A stretch of 64,000 bases of DNA, from positions 3,100,001 to 3,164,000 of the forward strand of contig FSRV01000002.1 in the NCBI GenBank assembly GCA_900142905.1. The letters are read 5' to 3'. Positions 25,944-34,948 of this stretch are shown piece after piece. Origin of the DNA: Burkholderia sp. GAS332. Its GTDB lineage: Bacteria > Pseudomonadota > Gammaproteobacteria > Burkholderiales > Burkholderiaceae. How positions within the stretch are numbered: position 1 is the stretch's first letter; the number at the start of each line of letters is the position of its first letter. Both the position numbers and the translations under genes were made by a program. The notes under the pieces were generated by a model. That model was not told the DNA's origin. It saw nothing but the letters and a program-made list of their open reading frames with translations, and searched no databases.

Positions 25944-27065
25944 TCAACCGCCGGACTTCAAGCGCAGCCACAGACGGTTCTGCAAGCGCGTGATATCGGC
26001 ACTGATCGGCATCGCGAGCGACATTTTGGCGAGCACGCTGTCAGGCACGTAGACGTCCGGATCCGCCGAGATCTCCGGCTTCACGAAGGGGCGCGCGGCC
26101 TTGTTCGCGGTCGGGTAGGCAATCTCGTTGGTGATGGCCGCGTTGACCTTCGGATCCTCGATGTAGTTGATCCACTTCAACGCCGCCTCGGGATTGGGCG
26201 CATCCTTCGGGATTGCCATCGCGTCGAACCACAGCAGGCCGCCTTCCTTCGGATTCACGTAGCGGATCTCGTACCCGTGCTTCGCCTCGACCGAGCGCCG
26301 CCGCGCGAGGCTGACGTCGCCCGACCAGCCGAGCGCCACGCACACGTCGTTGTTCGCGAGATCGTCCGCATAGCCCAGCGAGCTGAACTGCGTGATGTAC
26401 GGACGAATCGTCTTCAGCACCTCGTAGGCCGCCTGATAGTCCGCCGGGTTCTTGCTTTCCGGATCCTTACCCATGTACTGCAGCACCGCCGCGAATACCG
26501 CGTCCGGCGCGTCGAGCAGCGACACGCCGCAGCCTTTCAGCTTCGACACGTTCGTCGGATCGAACAGGAGCGCCCAGCTGTCGGTCGGCGCGTTGTCACC
26601 CAGCCGCTTCCTGACAGCCTCGACGTTGTAGCCGAACCCCGTCGTGCCCCACGCCCACGGCACGCCGTACTGGTTGCCCGGGTCGGCCGTCGCCATCATC
26701 TTCATCAGCACCGGGTCGAGGTTCGCCAGGTTCGGGATCTTCGACTTGTCGAGCTTCTGGTAAACGCCCGCCTGGATCTGCCGCGCGAGGTAGTTCGAGG
26801 TCGGCACGACGATGTCGTAGCCGGAACTGCCGGTGAGCAGCTTGGTCTGCAGCGTGTCGTCGCTGTCATAGCTGTCGTAGCGCACCTTGATACCGCTCTG
26901 CTTCTCAAAGTTCGGCACCGTGTCCTGTGCGATGTACTCGGACCAGTTGTAAACGTTCAGATTGGTGTCGCCGGCCTGGACGGGCTGGCTCGCCGCGAAC
27001 ACGAGGCCAGCTGATGCGGCGAGCGCGATTCTGATAACCGGGCAGCGACGAAAACGGGCACGCAT
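25944..27065 (-). CDS. potF: Periplasmic polyamine-binding protein (PotF-like)
   Basis: 373 residues, first gene of the nine-gene minus-strand unit. Start ATG 27065 with GGAGAT upstream. Signal peptide to about residue 31 (ALAASAGLVFAASQPVQA). The PotD/PotF mature start DTNLNVYNWSEYIAQDTVPNFEKQSG is plain, with DSYDSDD and VPTSNYLARQ further on, regions that line the amine pocket in PotF. It binds a polyamine in the periplasm and delivers it to the permeases. Confidence 0.92.
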   Translation of the reverse strand: MRARFRRCPVIRIALAASAGLVFAASQPVQAGDTNLNVYNWSEYIAQDTVPNFEKQSGIKVRYDSYDSDDTLQTKLLTGSSGYDIVVPTSNYLARQIQAGVYQKLDKSKIPNLANLDPVLMKMMATADPGNQYGVPWAWGTTGFGYNVEAVRKRLGDNAPTDSWALLFDPTNVSKLKGCGVSLLDAPDAVFAAVLQYMGKDPESKNPADYQAAYEVLKTIRPYITQFSSLGYADDLANNDVCVALGWSGDVSLARRRSVEAKHGYEIRYVNPKEGGLLWFDAMAIPKDAPNPEAALKWINYIEDPKVNAAITNEIAYPTANKAARPFVKPEISADPDVYVPDSVLAKMSLAMPISADITRLQNRLWLRLKSGG

Positions 27066-27256
27066 AGGTAATCTCCAGGTAGTGTGAGTCGGCCGCTCCG
27101 CTCGATGCGGATGCCACCGATAAGCAAGGTCGTTAAAGCGTCGCGAGGCGATCGTCGACGTGCAGAGAGAAAGTTGGGCAACGGGTCTTTGTTTCAGCTT
27201 GTCGAGCACTGTAAAGACCGCGGTACGCGTCGTCTGTCCCGGGATTAAAGGACAAG

Positions 27257-27273
27257 CGTCATCGTCGATGACG
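27257..27273. promoter_or_regulatory. Inverted repeat in pot/LuxR divergent promoter
   Basis: CGTCATCG-T-CGATGACG, a perfect 8-bp inverted repeat with a one-base centre. It lies in the 293-bp region between potF (start 27065) and the LuxR gene (27359). It is a candidate regulator site, possibly for the LuxR protein. No other copy was noticed. Confidence 0.35.
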
Positions 27274-27358
27274 GCGGTTTGGGTGCATTCCCGTGTAGGC
27301 AGGGGGAATTTGTCGTGGTACGAGTAGCGCCACCCAGAAATCATCGAGAACAGAAGTT

Positions 27359-28201
27359 ATGAACGCCGCGCCTCCCTCCCCGGATCTCCAGCTCAGTCAG
27401 GTCGCGTTCGTGACCGAGACGTTGGGCGACATCGCGCAGGCTGTCGGCGCTCCGCAGTTCCTTCAGGTCGTGTATGAAAGTCTCGTGCGCTTCGTCGATT
27501 TCGACGCGGTGCATCTGGATTACGACCGTGTGTCGCCGTCCGGACAGCGCAGCATCGGCTGGATTGGCAGCTTCGGTCGCGATCGTGAGCTCGTCGAGCA
27601 GGTGATGCGGCACTACTACGGGAGCTATGCGAGCGAGGACGCGACCTACGAGGGAATCGCAGACAAGCGCGACGTGCATTTGATCCAGATCTCCGCGCAG
27701 AAGGTGGCGAGCGAGCTCCGGCATCTGTTCTTCGACATCGGCAACATTCACGATGAATGCGTGGTCGCAGGCGTAACGAACGGCACGCGATACTCGATCT
27801 CCATGGCACGCTCACGGCGCCTGCCGTCGTTTTCGCTGAAAGAATTGAGCCTGCTGAAGCAGTTCGCGCACGTCGTGCTGCCGCTGGCGGCGATACACAA
27901 GCGCTTGATCGGCGCGATCTCGCCGGACGACGGCCGCCAGGATACGTCGGACAACAACCTGCTCGCGCAGTGGCTACCGCACTTGCACAGCAAGCTGACG
28001 GCGCGCGAAACGCACGTATGCTCGTCGTTCATTCAGGGGATGACGACGCCGGCCATCGCCCAATCGATGGGACTGAAGCCCTCGACCGTCGAGACTTATG
28101 CGAAGCGGGCGTTCGCCAAGCTCGGCGTCGATTCGCGGCGGCAGTTGATGGCGCTCGTCTTGAAGAACGCACCGCTGCGACATGACAGCGATGGCGTGTA
28201 G
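27359..28201 (+). CDS. LuxR-type HTH transcriptional regulator
   Basis: 280 residues. C-terminal LuxR HTH at about 212-272: LTARETHVCSSFIQGMTTPA, then IAQSMGLKPSTVETYAKRAFAKLGV. The N-terminal 200 residues look like a GAF/PAS-type sensor without AHL-binding landmarks that I can see. Divergent from the Pot/Puu operon and probably its regulator, taking the role PuuR has in E. coli. Confidence 0.85.
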   Translation: MNAAPPSPDLQLSQVAFVTETLGDIAQAVGAPQFLQVVYESLVRFVDFDAVHLDYDRVSPSGQRSIGWIGSFGRDRELVEQVMRHYYGSYASEDATYEGIADKRDVHLIQISAQKVASELRHLFFDIGNIHDECVVAGVTNGTRYSISMARSRRLPSFSLKELSLLKQFAHVVLPLAAIHKRLIGAISPDDGRQDTSDNNLLAQWLPHLHSKLTARETHVCSSFIQGMTTPAIAQSMGLKPSTVETYAKRAFAKLGVDSRRQLMALVLKNAPLRHDSDGV

Positions 28202-28255
28202 GAGAGCCTGATGAGGAGCGGGTGTCTACCCCGCTTCCCTGCACCCGCTTGCCGC

Positions 28256-29680
28256 TCAGGCGTCGGCAGCAGGCCCATTCGACCAGCCGCCGCCCAGCGC
28301 CCGGTACAGCGCGATCGCATTCGTCAAACGCAGCTGCTTCAGGCGGATCAGCTCCTGCCCCGATTCGTACAGGCTGCGCTGTGCGTCGAGCAGCTCGAGA
28401 TAGGTCGCGACGCCGCTGCTGTAACGGCGCTCCGCGAGACGCATGCGTTCGCTGTCCGCTGCATACACGGCCTTCTGGGCGTCGAGTTGGACTTCGATCT
28501 GATCACGCGCCGCTAACGCATCGGACACCTCACGGAATGCAGTCTGAATGGACTTCTCGTAGTCGACGACCGCGATGTTCTTACGCACGGTGGCCAGATC
28601 GAGATTCGCGCGATTGCGTCCGCCGCTGAAGATCGGCAACGTCAGTTGCGGCGCAAACGACCACACGCCGCTGCCGCCTGCAAAGAGACGCGAGAAGCTG
28701 TCGCTGACCGAGCCGACTTCGGTGGTGAGGCGCAGGCTCGGAAAGAACGCCGCGCGCGCCGCGCCGATATTCGCGTTGGCGGCCTTCAGATGCGCTTCGG
28801 CCTGACGGATATCGGGCCGTCGCGCCAGCAGATCCGACGAGAGACCGGCGGCCACGGGCGTCATCGTCAGATCGTCGAGCACGGGCGTCGTGCGCGGCAC
28901 ATCCACCGCGAAGTCGCCCAGCAGCAACTGCAATGCGCTTGCGGCCTGCGTGCGTTCGCGCGCCAGCGCGGCCTGCGACGCACGCGCCGATTGGACCAGC
29001 ATCTCGGCCGTGCGCAATTCGATGGCGGTGCTCATGCCCACGCCGTAACGGCGCCTGGTCAGTGCATAGATGCCCTCGCGCGCTTCGAGCGTGCGTTGCG
29101 CCAGTTGCTCCTGATCGTACAGTGCGCGCTCGGCGACATACGCCGATGCGACCTCCGCAATCAGGCTGATCTGCGCGGCGCGCTGCGCTTCCTCGCTCGC
29201 GAAATATTCAGCCAGCGCAGCGTCCGACAGGCTCTTCACCCGGCCGAACAGATCCAACTCGAACGACGTGACACCGAGCGCCGCCCGATACTGGCTCGCG
29301 ACCACGTTTTCTCCGAGCATTGGATCGACCGTGCGGCCGCGGCTGTAGCTCGCGGTACCGTCAACGGAAGGCAGCCGCTCGGCGAACTGGATGCCATGCA
29401 GCGCACGCGCTTCCTGCACGCGCAGCGTGGCCGCCCGCAGATCGCGGTTGTTCGCGAGCGAGACTTCGATCAAATGGCCCAGCACCGGATCGGTGAAATA
29501 GCCACGCCAGTCGTCGAGATTCGTTACGCCTGCGTTGGTTTGCGTCGCGGTGGGCGTACCCGGGTAGACGGCGGGCACGGGCGCCTGCGGCCGCTGATAC
29601 ACCGGCGCCATCGAGCAGCCTGCGAGCGCCACGGCCAGCGCGCTCAATGCGAGGCCCTGCGTCAAAACGCGATTCATCAC
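28256..29680 (-). CDS. RND efflux outer-membrane factor (OprM/NodT family)
   Basis: 474 residues. Lipoprotein signal ALAVALAGCSMAPVYQRP (lipobox LAGC). Two OEP repeats (NNRDLRAATLRVQEARALHG, ... ARRPDIRQAEAHLKAANANIGAARAAFFPSL) typical of OprM/OprA. It forms the trimeric outer-membrane duct for the RND pump. Start overlaps the pump stop by 4 bp. Last gene of the operon. Confidence 0.92.
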   Translation of the reverse strand: MMNRVLTQGLALSALAVALAGCSMAPVYQRPQAPVPAVYPGTPTATQTNAGVTNLDDWRGYFTDPVLGHLIEVSLANNRDLRAATLRVQEARALHGIQFAERLPSVDGTASYSRGRTVDPMLGENVVASQYRAALGVTSFELDLFGRVKSLSDAALAEYFASEEAQRAAQISLIAEVASAYVAERALYDQEQLAQRTLEAREGIYALTRRRYGVGMSTAIELRTAEMLVQSARASQAALARERTQAASALQLLLGDFAVDVPRTTPVLDDLTMTPVAAGLSSDLLARRPDIRQAEAHLKAANANIGAARAAFFPSLRLTTEVGSVSDSFSRLFAGGSGVWSFAPQLTLPIFSGGRNRANLDLATVRKNIAVVDYEKSIQTAFREVSDALAARDQIEVQLDAQKAVYAADSERMRLAERRYSSGVATYLELLDAQRSLYESGQELIRLKQLRLTNAIALYRALGGGWSNGPAADA

Positions 29681-32600
29681 TTCATCTCCAACGTGTTCGT
29701 TGCGGACGGCTTCTGTCGCCGGCGCTTGCCGACGTTGAACACCCGCCCGACGACCACGAAAAACAGCGGCACCATGAAAATGGCGAGCACAGTCGCGCTG
29801 ATAACGCCACCGAGCACACCGGTGCCGATCGCCACCTGCGCACCGGACGCCGCACCCGACGCGAACGCGAGCGGCAGCACGCCGACGCCGAACGCGAGCG
29901 ACGTCATCACGATCGGCCGCAGCCGCAAGCGCGCGGCCTCGAGCGTCGCGTCGACGAGCGTCATGCCTGCGCCGTACAGGTCCTTCGCCACCTCGACGAT
30001 CAGGATGGCGTTCTTCGCCGACAGGCCGATCGTCGCGATCAAACCGACCTTGAAATAGATATCGTTCGGCATGCCGCGCAACGTCACGCCCAGCACTGCG
30101 CCGATCACGCCGAGCGGCACGACGAGGATGACCGCGAGCGGAATCGACCAGCTTTCATAGAGCGCCGCGAGCGCGAGGAACACAATCAGCACCGACAGGG
30201 CGAACAGTGCGGGCGCCTGCGAACCCGACAACCGCTCTTCGAACGATTGCCCCGACCAGTCGAAGCCGATCCCCGCGGGCAGCTTGCCCGCGAGCGCTTC
30301 CATCACCTGCATCGCCTCGCCGCTGCTATGCCCTGCCGCGGCCGCCCCGTTCAACGTGAACGACGGATAGCCGTTGTAACGCGTGAGTTGCGGCGGACCC
30401 GCGCGCCATTGCAGCGTGACGAACGCCGACAGCGGCACCATCTCGCCCGCTGCGTTGCGCACGCGCAGCTTGCGCACGTCGTTGATGTCGACGCGATCCC
30501 GGCCATCCGCCTGCACGATCACCCGCCGCACCTGGCTGCCGTGCATGAAGTCGCCGATGTAATCGGAGCCGAACATGACCGCGAGCGTCGTATTGATCTC
30601 GTCCATCGTCACGCCCATTGCCGCAGCTTTGTTGCGGTCGATGTCGAGATGGATCTGCGGCGCGTCATGCTCGCCGGCGAACATCAGGTCGGTGATCGCG
30701 GACTGTTTGGCGCCTTCGGCCAGCAGCCGGTCGCGCGCCGCCACCAGCGCCGTATAGCCGACGCCGCCACGATCCTGCAGACGGAAGTCGAAGCCGCTCG
30801 ACGAGCCGAGATCCGGCAGCGCCGGCGAATTCATCGCAAACACCGTGACATTCGGCGTGCCGGCAAAGCGCTGGTTCACGCGCTCGACGATCGCCTGCAC
30901 ATGAGCATTGGCGTCTTTGCGTTCCTTCCAGTTCTTCAGCGTCGCGAAGATCATGCCGCTGCTCGGACCGCTGCCGTAGAGACTGAAACCGCCGACTGCA
31001 TACGAATAGGCGACCGGTTCCTTGTCGAGCAGATAGCGCTCCACTTCCTTGATACTCTGGATCGTCTCGTTCATCGGCGTGCCCTGCGGGCGCATCACCA
31101 TGATCATGAAGTTGCCCTGGTCTTCGTCGGGCAGGAACGCCGTCGGCAGGCGCAGGAACAGCACGGCCACCGCCGCGCCGATCGCCGCGTACAGCACGAC
31201 CCAGCGCACCGGCTTCTTCAGGATCTTCGCGACCGTAGCGTGATAGCGGCCCGTTGCGCGCGCGAACATCCGGTTGAACCAGCCGAAAAAGCCGGTCTTC
31301 TCGTGGTGGTCGCCGGCAATCGGCTTGAGCAGCGTCGCGCACAGCGCGGGTGTCAGCGACAGCGCGAGGAACGCGGAGAAGCCGATCGACACGGCCAGCG
31401 ACAACGCAAATTGCCGATAGATGTTGCCCACCGCGCCGCTGAAAAACGCCATCGGCACGAACACTGAAATCAGCACCACCGTGATGCCGATGATGGCGCC
31501 GCTGATCTGCCCCATCGCCTTCACTGTCGCCTCGTAGGGCGAGAGCCCCTCCTCGGCCATGATCCGCTCGACGTTCTCGACCACGACGATCGCATCGTCG
31601 ACGAGAATGCCGATGGCGAGCACCATGCCGAACATCGTCAGCACGTTGATCGAGAAGCCGAGGCTGAGCATCACGGCGAACGTGCCGAGCAAAGCGATCG
31701 GCACGACCAGCGTCGGAATCAACGTCGCGCGGATGTTCTGCATGAACAGATACATCACGAGGAACACGAGGACGCCCGCCTCGATCAGCGTGCTCACCAC
31801 CTTCTGGATTGAGATCTGCACGAACGACGCCGTCTCGTACGGAATCTGATAGCTCACGCCAGGCGGAAAATACTTCGCCAGCTGATCCATCGTGGCACGC
31901 ACGCGCTTGACGGTCGCGACCGCGTTCGAGCCTGGCGCCATCTTGATCGCCATGCCGGTCGCGGTCTTGCCGTTGACGCGCGACGTGAACGAATAGTCGC
32001 TGCCGCCGAACTCCACGCGCGCCACGTCGCGCAGATACAGCGACGAGCCGTCGGGGCGCGTGCGCAACGCGATGCCGCCGAATTCCTCGGGCGTGCGCAA
32101 CTGTCCGTCCGCAAGCACGGTTGCGCTGATCGGCGCCGAAGACGGAACCGCCTGGTTGCCGATATCGCCGACCGTCACGCGCGCGTTGTGGCTGCGGATC
32201 GCCGTCACCAGATCGGTTGCGGTGAGGTTGAGCGACGTCATCCGGGTCGGGTCGGGCCAGATGCGCAGCGCGTACTCCGCGCCCCAGAACTGCACCTTGC
32301 CGACGCCTTCCACACGCCGCAGCGCCTGCACGACATTCGCCGACGCGAGTTCGCCGAGCTGCACTTCGCTCATCCGGCCATCGTCAGACGTGAGCGTCAC
32401 GACGAGCTGAATATTGTCCGCCGCTTTCTCGACGGAAACGCCGTCGCGCCGCACCGGCTCGGGCAGACGCGCCTCGACGGTCTTCAGGCGGTTCTGCACT
32501 TCAACGGCGGCCAGATCCGGGTTGACGCCCTGCTTGAACGTGAGCGTGATCGACGCCGACCCCGCACTGCTGGTCGCCGACGTGTACATCAGGCCAGGTG

Positions 32601-32814
32601 CGCCATTCATCTCGCGTTCGATCACCGCGGTCACCGATTCCTCGACGACCTGCGCGGACGCTCCGGGATAGTTCGCCCAGATGTTGATGACGGGCGGCGC
32701 AATATCCGGGTACTGCGCAACCGGCAGCGCGCGGATCGCGAAGATGCCGCCGAGCATGATGAGCAACGAGATCACCCACGCAAACACGGGGCGATCGATA
32801 AAGAAACGAGCCAT
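29677..32814 (-). CDS. RND multidrug efflux pump, AcrB/MexB (HAE1) type
   Basis: 1,045 residues, full HAE1 length. MARFFIDRPVFAWVISLLIML start, proton-relay Asp pair in GILVDDAIVVVENV (TM4), SAKNAILIVEVAKD with the TM10 Lys, and G-rich FSGAVGNIYRQFA. Large periplasmic loops between TM1-2 and TM7-8 fit the porter and docking domains. It exports hydrophobic or amphiphilic drugs by proton antiport. By layout (adaptor-pump-OMF with divergent TetR) it resembles Burkholderia AmrAB-OprA or BpeAB-OprB; which one is not decided here. Confidence 0.94.
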   Translation of the reverse strand: MARFFIDRPVFAWVISLLIMLGGIFAIRALPVAQYPDIAPPVINIWANYPGASAQVVEESVTAVIEREMNGAPGLMYTSATSSAGSASITLTFKQGVNPDLAAVEVQNRLKTVEARLPEPVRRDGVSVEKAADNIQLVVTLTSDDGRMSEVQLGELASANVVQALRRVEGVGKVQFWGAEYALRIWPDPTRMTSLNLTATDLVTAIRSHNARVTVGDIGNQAVPSSAPISATVLADGQLRTPEEFGGIALRTRPDGSSLYLRDVARVEFGGSDYSFTSRVNGKTATGMAIKMAPGSNAVATVKRVRATMDQLAKYFPPGVSYQIPYETASFVQISIQKVVSTLIEAGVLVFLVMYLFMQNIRATLIPTLVVPIALLGTFAVMLSLGFSINVLTMFGMVLAIGILVDDAIVVVENVERIMAEEGLSPYEATVKAMGQISGAIIGITVVLISVFVPMAFFSGAVGNIYRQFALSLAVSIGFSAFLALSLTPALCATLLKPIAGDHHEKTGFFGWFNRMFARATGRYHATVAKILKKPVRWVVLYAAIGAAVAVLFLRLPTAFLPDEDQGNFMIMVMRPQGTPMNETIQSIKEVERYLLDKEPVAYSYAVGGFSLYGSGPSSGMIFATLKNWKERKDANAHVQAIVERVNQRFAGTPNVTVFAMNSPALPDLGSSSGFDFRLQDRGGVGYTALVAARDRLLAEGAKQSAITDLMFAGEHDAPQIHLDIDRNKAAAMGVTMDEINTTLAVMFGSDYIGDFMHGSQVRRVIVQADGRDRVDINDVRKLRVRNAAGEMVPLSAFVTLQWRAGPPQLTRYNGYPSFTLNGAAAAGHSSGEAMQVMEALAGKLPAGIGFDWSGQSFEERLSGSQAPALFALSVLIVFLALAALYESWSIPLAVILVVPLGVIGAVLGVTLRGMPNDIYFKVGLIATIGLSAKNAILIVEVAKDLYGAGMTLVDATLEAARLRLRPIVMTSLAFGVGVLPLAFASGAASGAQVAIGTGVLGGVISATVLAIFMVPLFFVVVGRVFNVGKRRRQKPSATNTLEMK

Positions 32815-32932
32815 TGCGGCCTCTGATCAGTTAGGTTGGACCGCGGCGGCGGGCGCTGACAGCGCCGCGCGGTTCATCGACGCGTTTTTTCACGCGTGCT
32901 GCGTGCGTGACTACGTATGCGATACACGCTTG

Positions 32933-34102
32933 TTACGTGTTCGCTGCGGTCTTCGCATCGGTCTGCGATTCGGTAGCGCGTTCGCGCGGTTTGACGACGG
33001 CGCCTGGCTCCAGCGTCGCGGCGTTTTCCACCACGACGCGCTCGCCGCCCTTGAGGCCGCTAGTCACGAGCCAGTTGCGCCCTTTGAGCTCGTTGACCTG
33101 CACGGGCACCACCGCAACCTTGCCCGCCGCATCGACGACCTTGACCGACGCCTCATCGGCGGTGCGGCTCACGGCGTCGCGCGGCACGGCGATCACAGCG
33201 GTATCGATGGCGCGATCCAGCGTGATCCGCACATACGCACCAGGCAGCAGCTCGCGCCGCGGATTGGGAAACAGCGCGCGCATCGCGACGGTATCCGTGC
33301 CGGGGTCGACGGCTAGGTCGGTGAAGAGCAGCGTGCCCGTCTGGATGTATTCGCTGCCGTCAGGCAGCGTCAGACGCACCTTGACGTCCTTTTGCGCGAC
33401 ACCCTTCACGCGGCCCGTATCGATCGCGCGGCGCAGTGCGGCGACATCCGCGGCAGGTTGCGAGAAGTTCACGTAGATCGGATCGATCTGCTCGACCGTG
33501 GTCAACGGCGTAGCCGAATCCTGGCCAACCAGCGCGCCTTCGGTCACCAACGCGCGCCGGGCGCGGCCGTCGATCGGCGCCGTAACGGTGGCGTAACTCA
33601 GCTGAAGCCGGGCACGCTCGAGTTCCGCACGTGCGGACGCGACTTCGGCCTTCGCCTGCCGCTCCTCGGTCAAGGCCTCGGTGTGATCGCGTTCGCTGAC
33701 GGCGTGGTCCGTCACGAGATCGTCATAGCGCTTGCGCTTGTCGGTCGCGCCGAGCGCATTGGCTTCGGCGCGCGCGAGCGAACCGGCGGCCACGTCGCGC
33801 GCGGCCTTCAGCGGCGCAGGATCGATGCGGAACAGCGGCGCGTTCTTGTGCACCTCCTGCCCTTCCTCATAGAGGCGCGCCGTCACGATGCCGGCCACAC
33901 GCGCCCGCACTTCCGCCTGCCGGTATGCTTCGAGCCGGCCCGGCAGTTCGACCGTCAAGGGCGCCGCCGACGGCCGGACCGTAACAACCGCGACTTCCTG
34001 CGGTTGCGCCGCCGCTTCGCTTGCTTCGGAATGCCCCTTGCCACATCCGGCGAGCAGCGTAACGACCGCGAGGGCCAACAGGATGGAACGCGTGGTCTTC
34101 AT
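32933..34102 (-). CDS. RND efflux periplasmic adaptor (membrane fusion protein)
   Basis: 389 residues. Lipoprotein signal LLALAVVTLLAGCGKG. A biotinyl-lipoyl-like half (VELPGRLEAYRQAEVRARVAGIV), an alpha-helical hairpin about 100-165 (rich in Ala/Glu/Arg), the return half with ITAPIDGRARR-type sequence (TVTAPIDGRARRALV), then beta-barrel and membrane-proximal domains. Links the pump at 29677 to the outer-membrane factor. First gene of the operon, 118 bp before the pump. Confidence 0.92.
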   Translation of the reverse strand: MKTTRSILLALAVVTLLAGCGKGHSEASEAAAQPQEVAVVTVRPSAAPLTVELPGRLEAYRQAEVRARVAGIVTARLYEEGQEVHKNAPLFRIDPAPLKAARDVAAGSLARAEANALGATDKRKRYDDLVTDHAVSERDHTEALTEERQAKAEVASARAELERARLQLSYATVTAPIDGRARRALVTEGALVGQDSATPLTTVEQIDPIYVNFSQPAADVAALRRAIDTGRVKGVAQKDVKVRLTLPDGSEYIQTGTLLFTDLAVDPGTDTVAMRALFPNPRRELLPGAYVRITLDRAIDTAVIAVPRDAVSRTADEASVKVVDAAGKVAVVPVQVNELKGRNWLVTSGLKGGERVVVENAATLEPGAVVKPRERATESQTDAKTAANT

Positions 34103-34182
34103 GTGAATCCTTTCTGTCGGGACGGATACCGCCGATGGGTTGCCATCGCCTCGTCCAGCGGTCCGCTTAAGGCGATCGATTA

Positions 34183-34202
34183 TAATCAGTCATGTCTGAT
34201 TA
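34183..34202. promoter_or_regulatory. Palindromic operator between efflux operon and tetR
   Basis: TAATCAG-TCATGT-CTGATTA, a perfect 7-bp inverted repeat with 6-bp spacer, the usual form of a TetR/AcrR operator. A TATAAT hexamer (34180-34185) overlaps its left arm, so binding would block a promoter directly. It sits 81 bp before the adaptor start on the minus strand and 62 bp before tetR on the plus strand. Confidence 0.55.
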
Positions 34203-34263
34203 AATAAAGCACGTGATGGGCAACTGTCGCATCCAGACGACAGCTAATTGAAAGGGAGGGCAA

Positions 34264-34920
34264 ATGGCCCGCAAGACGAAAGTGGAATCGCAGAACACGC
34301 GCAACGGCATCCTCGATGCCGCCGAGTTGGTGTTTCTGGAAAAAGGCGTCGCGCAAACCGCGATGGCCGACATTGCGGATGCAGCGGGTATCTCGCGCGG
34401 CGCGGTCTATGGTCACTACAAGAACAAGATCGACGTCTGCCTTGCCATGTGCGATCGGGCGTTCGCGCGCGCCGCTGAGGGTTTCGAACTGGTCGAGGAT
34501 GGGCCGGTGCTCGAAACGCTTCGCCAGGCGGCGCTGCACTATCTGCGGCAATGTGTGGAGTCGGGTTCGGTGCAGCGGGTGCTCGAGATCCTGTACATGA
34601 AGTGCGAGCAGAGCGAGGAAAACGCGCCGCTGCTGCGCCGCCGTACGCTCTATGACAAGCAGACGCTACGCATTACGACCGCGCTGCTGCGGCGCGCGGT
34701 GGCCAGCGGCGAACTGCCGGCCACACTCGACCTGCACCTTGCGAGCGTGTATTTCCAGTCGCTGCTGGAAGGCATTTTCGGCTCGATGGTGTGGACCGAC
34801 CGGTTGCACGGCGCGCGCTGGGAAGACGTCGACGCGCTACTGCTCGCCGGCATCGATACCCTGCACTATTCGACTCGGTTAAGCCGGCAAAGTCAGCCCG
34901 ATCAGCAGACCGGGAAGTGA
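34264..34920 (+). CDS. TetR/AcrR-family repressor of the RND pump
   Basis: 218 residues. HTH at about 12-58: NGILDAAELVFLEKGVAQTA, then IADAAGISRGAVYGHYKNKID. The C-terminal ligand domain resembles AcrR/TtgR/AmrR. Divergent from the efflux operon, with a palindrome in between. Probably represses the pump and itself, released by drugs. RBS GGGAGGG is just upstream of ATG. Confidence 0.9.
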   Translation: MARKTKVESQNTRNGILDAAELVFLEKGVAQTAMADIADAAGISRGAVYGHYKNKIDVCLAMCDRAFARAAEGFELVEDGPVLETLRQAALHYLRQCVESGSVQRVLEILYMKCEQSEENAPLLRRRTLYDKQTLRITTALLRRAVASGELPATLDLHLASVYFQSLLEGIFGSMVWTDRLHGARWEDVDALLLAGIDTLHYSTRLSRQSQPDQQTGK

Positions 34921-34948
34921 TAGCGCACGCCGGCTTCAGTGAAGCGCG

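Noticed and set aside
29647..31467. 606-codon plus-strand frame opposite the RND pump
   Set aside because: It is antisense to the well-supported RND pump gene, is rich in Arg/His as expected for high-GC shadows, and has no domain.
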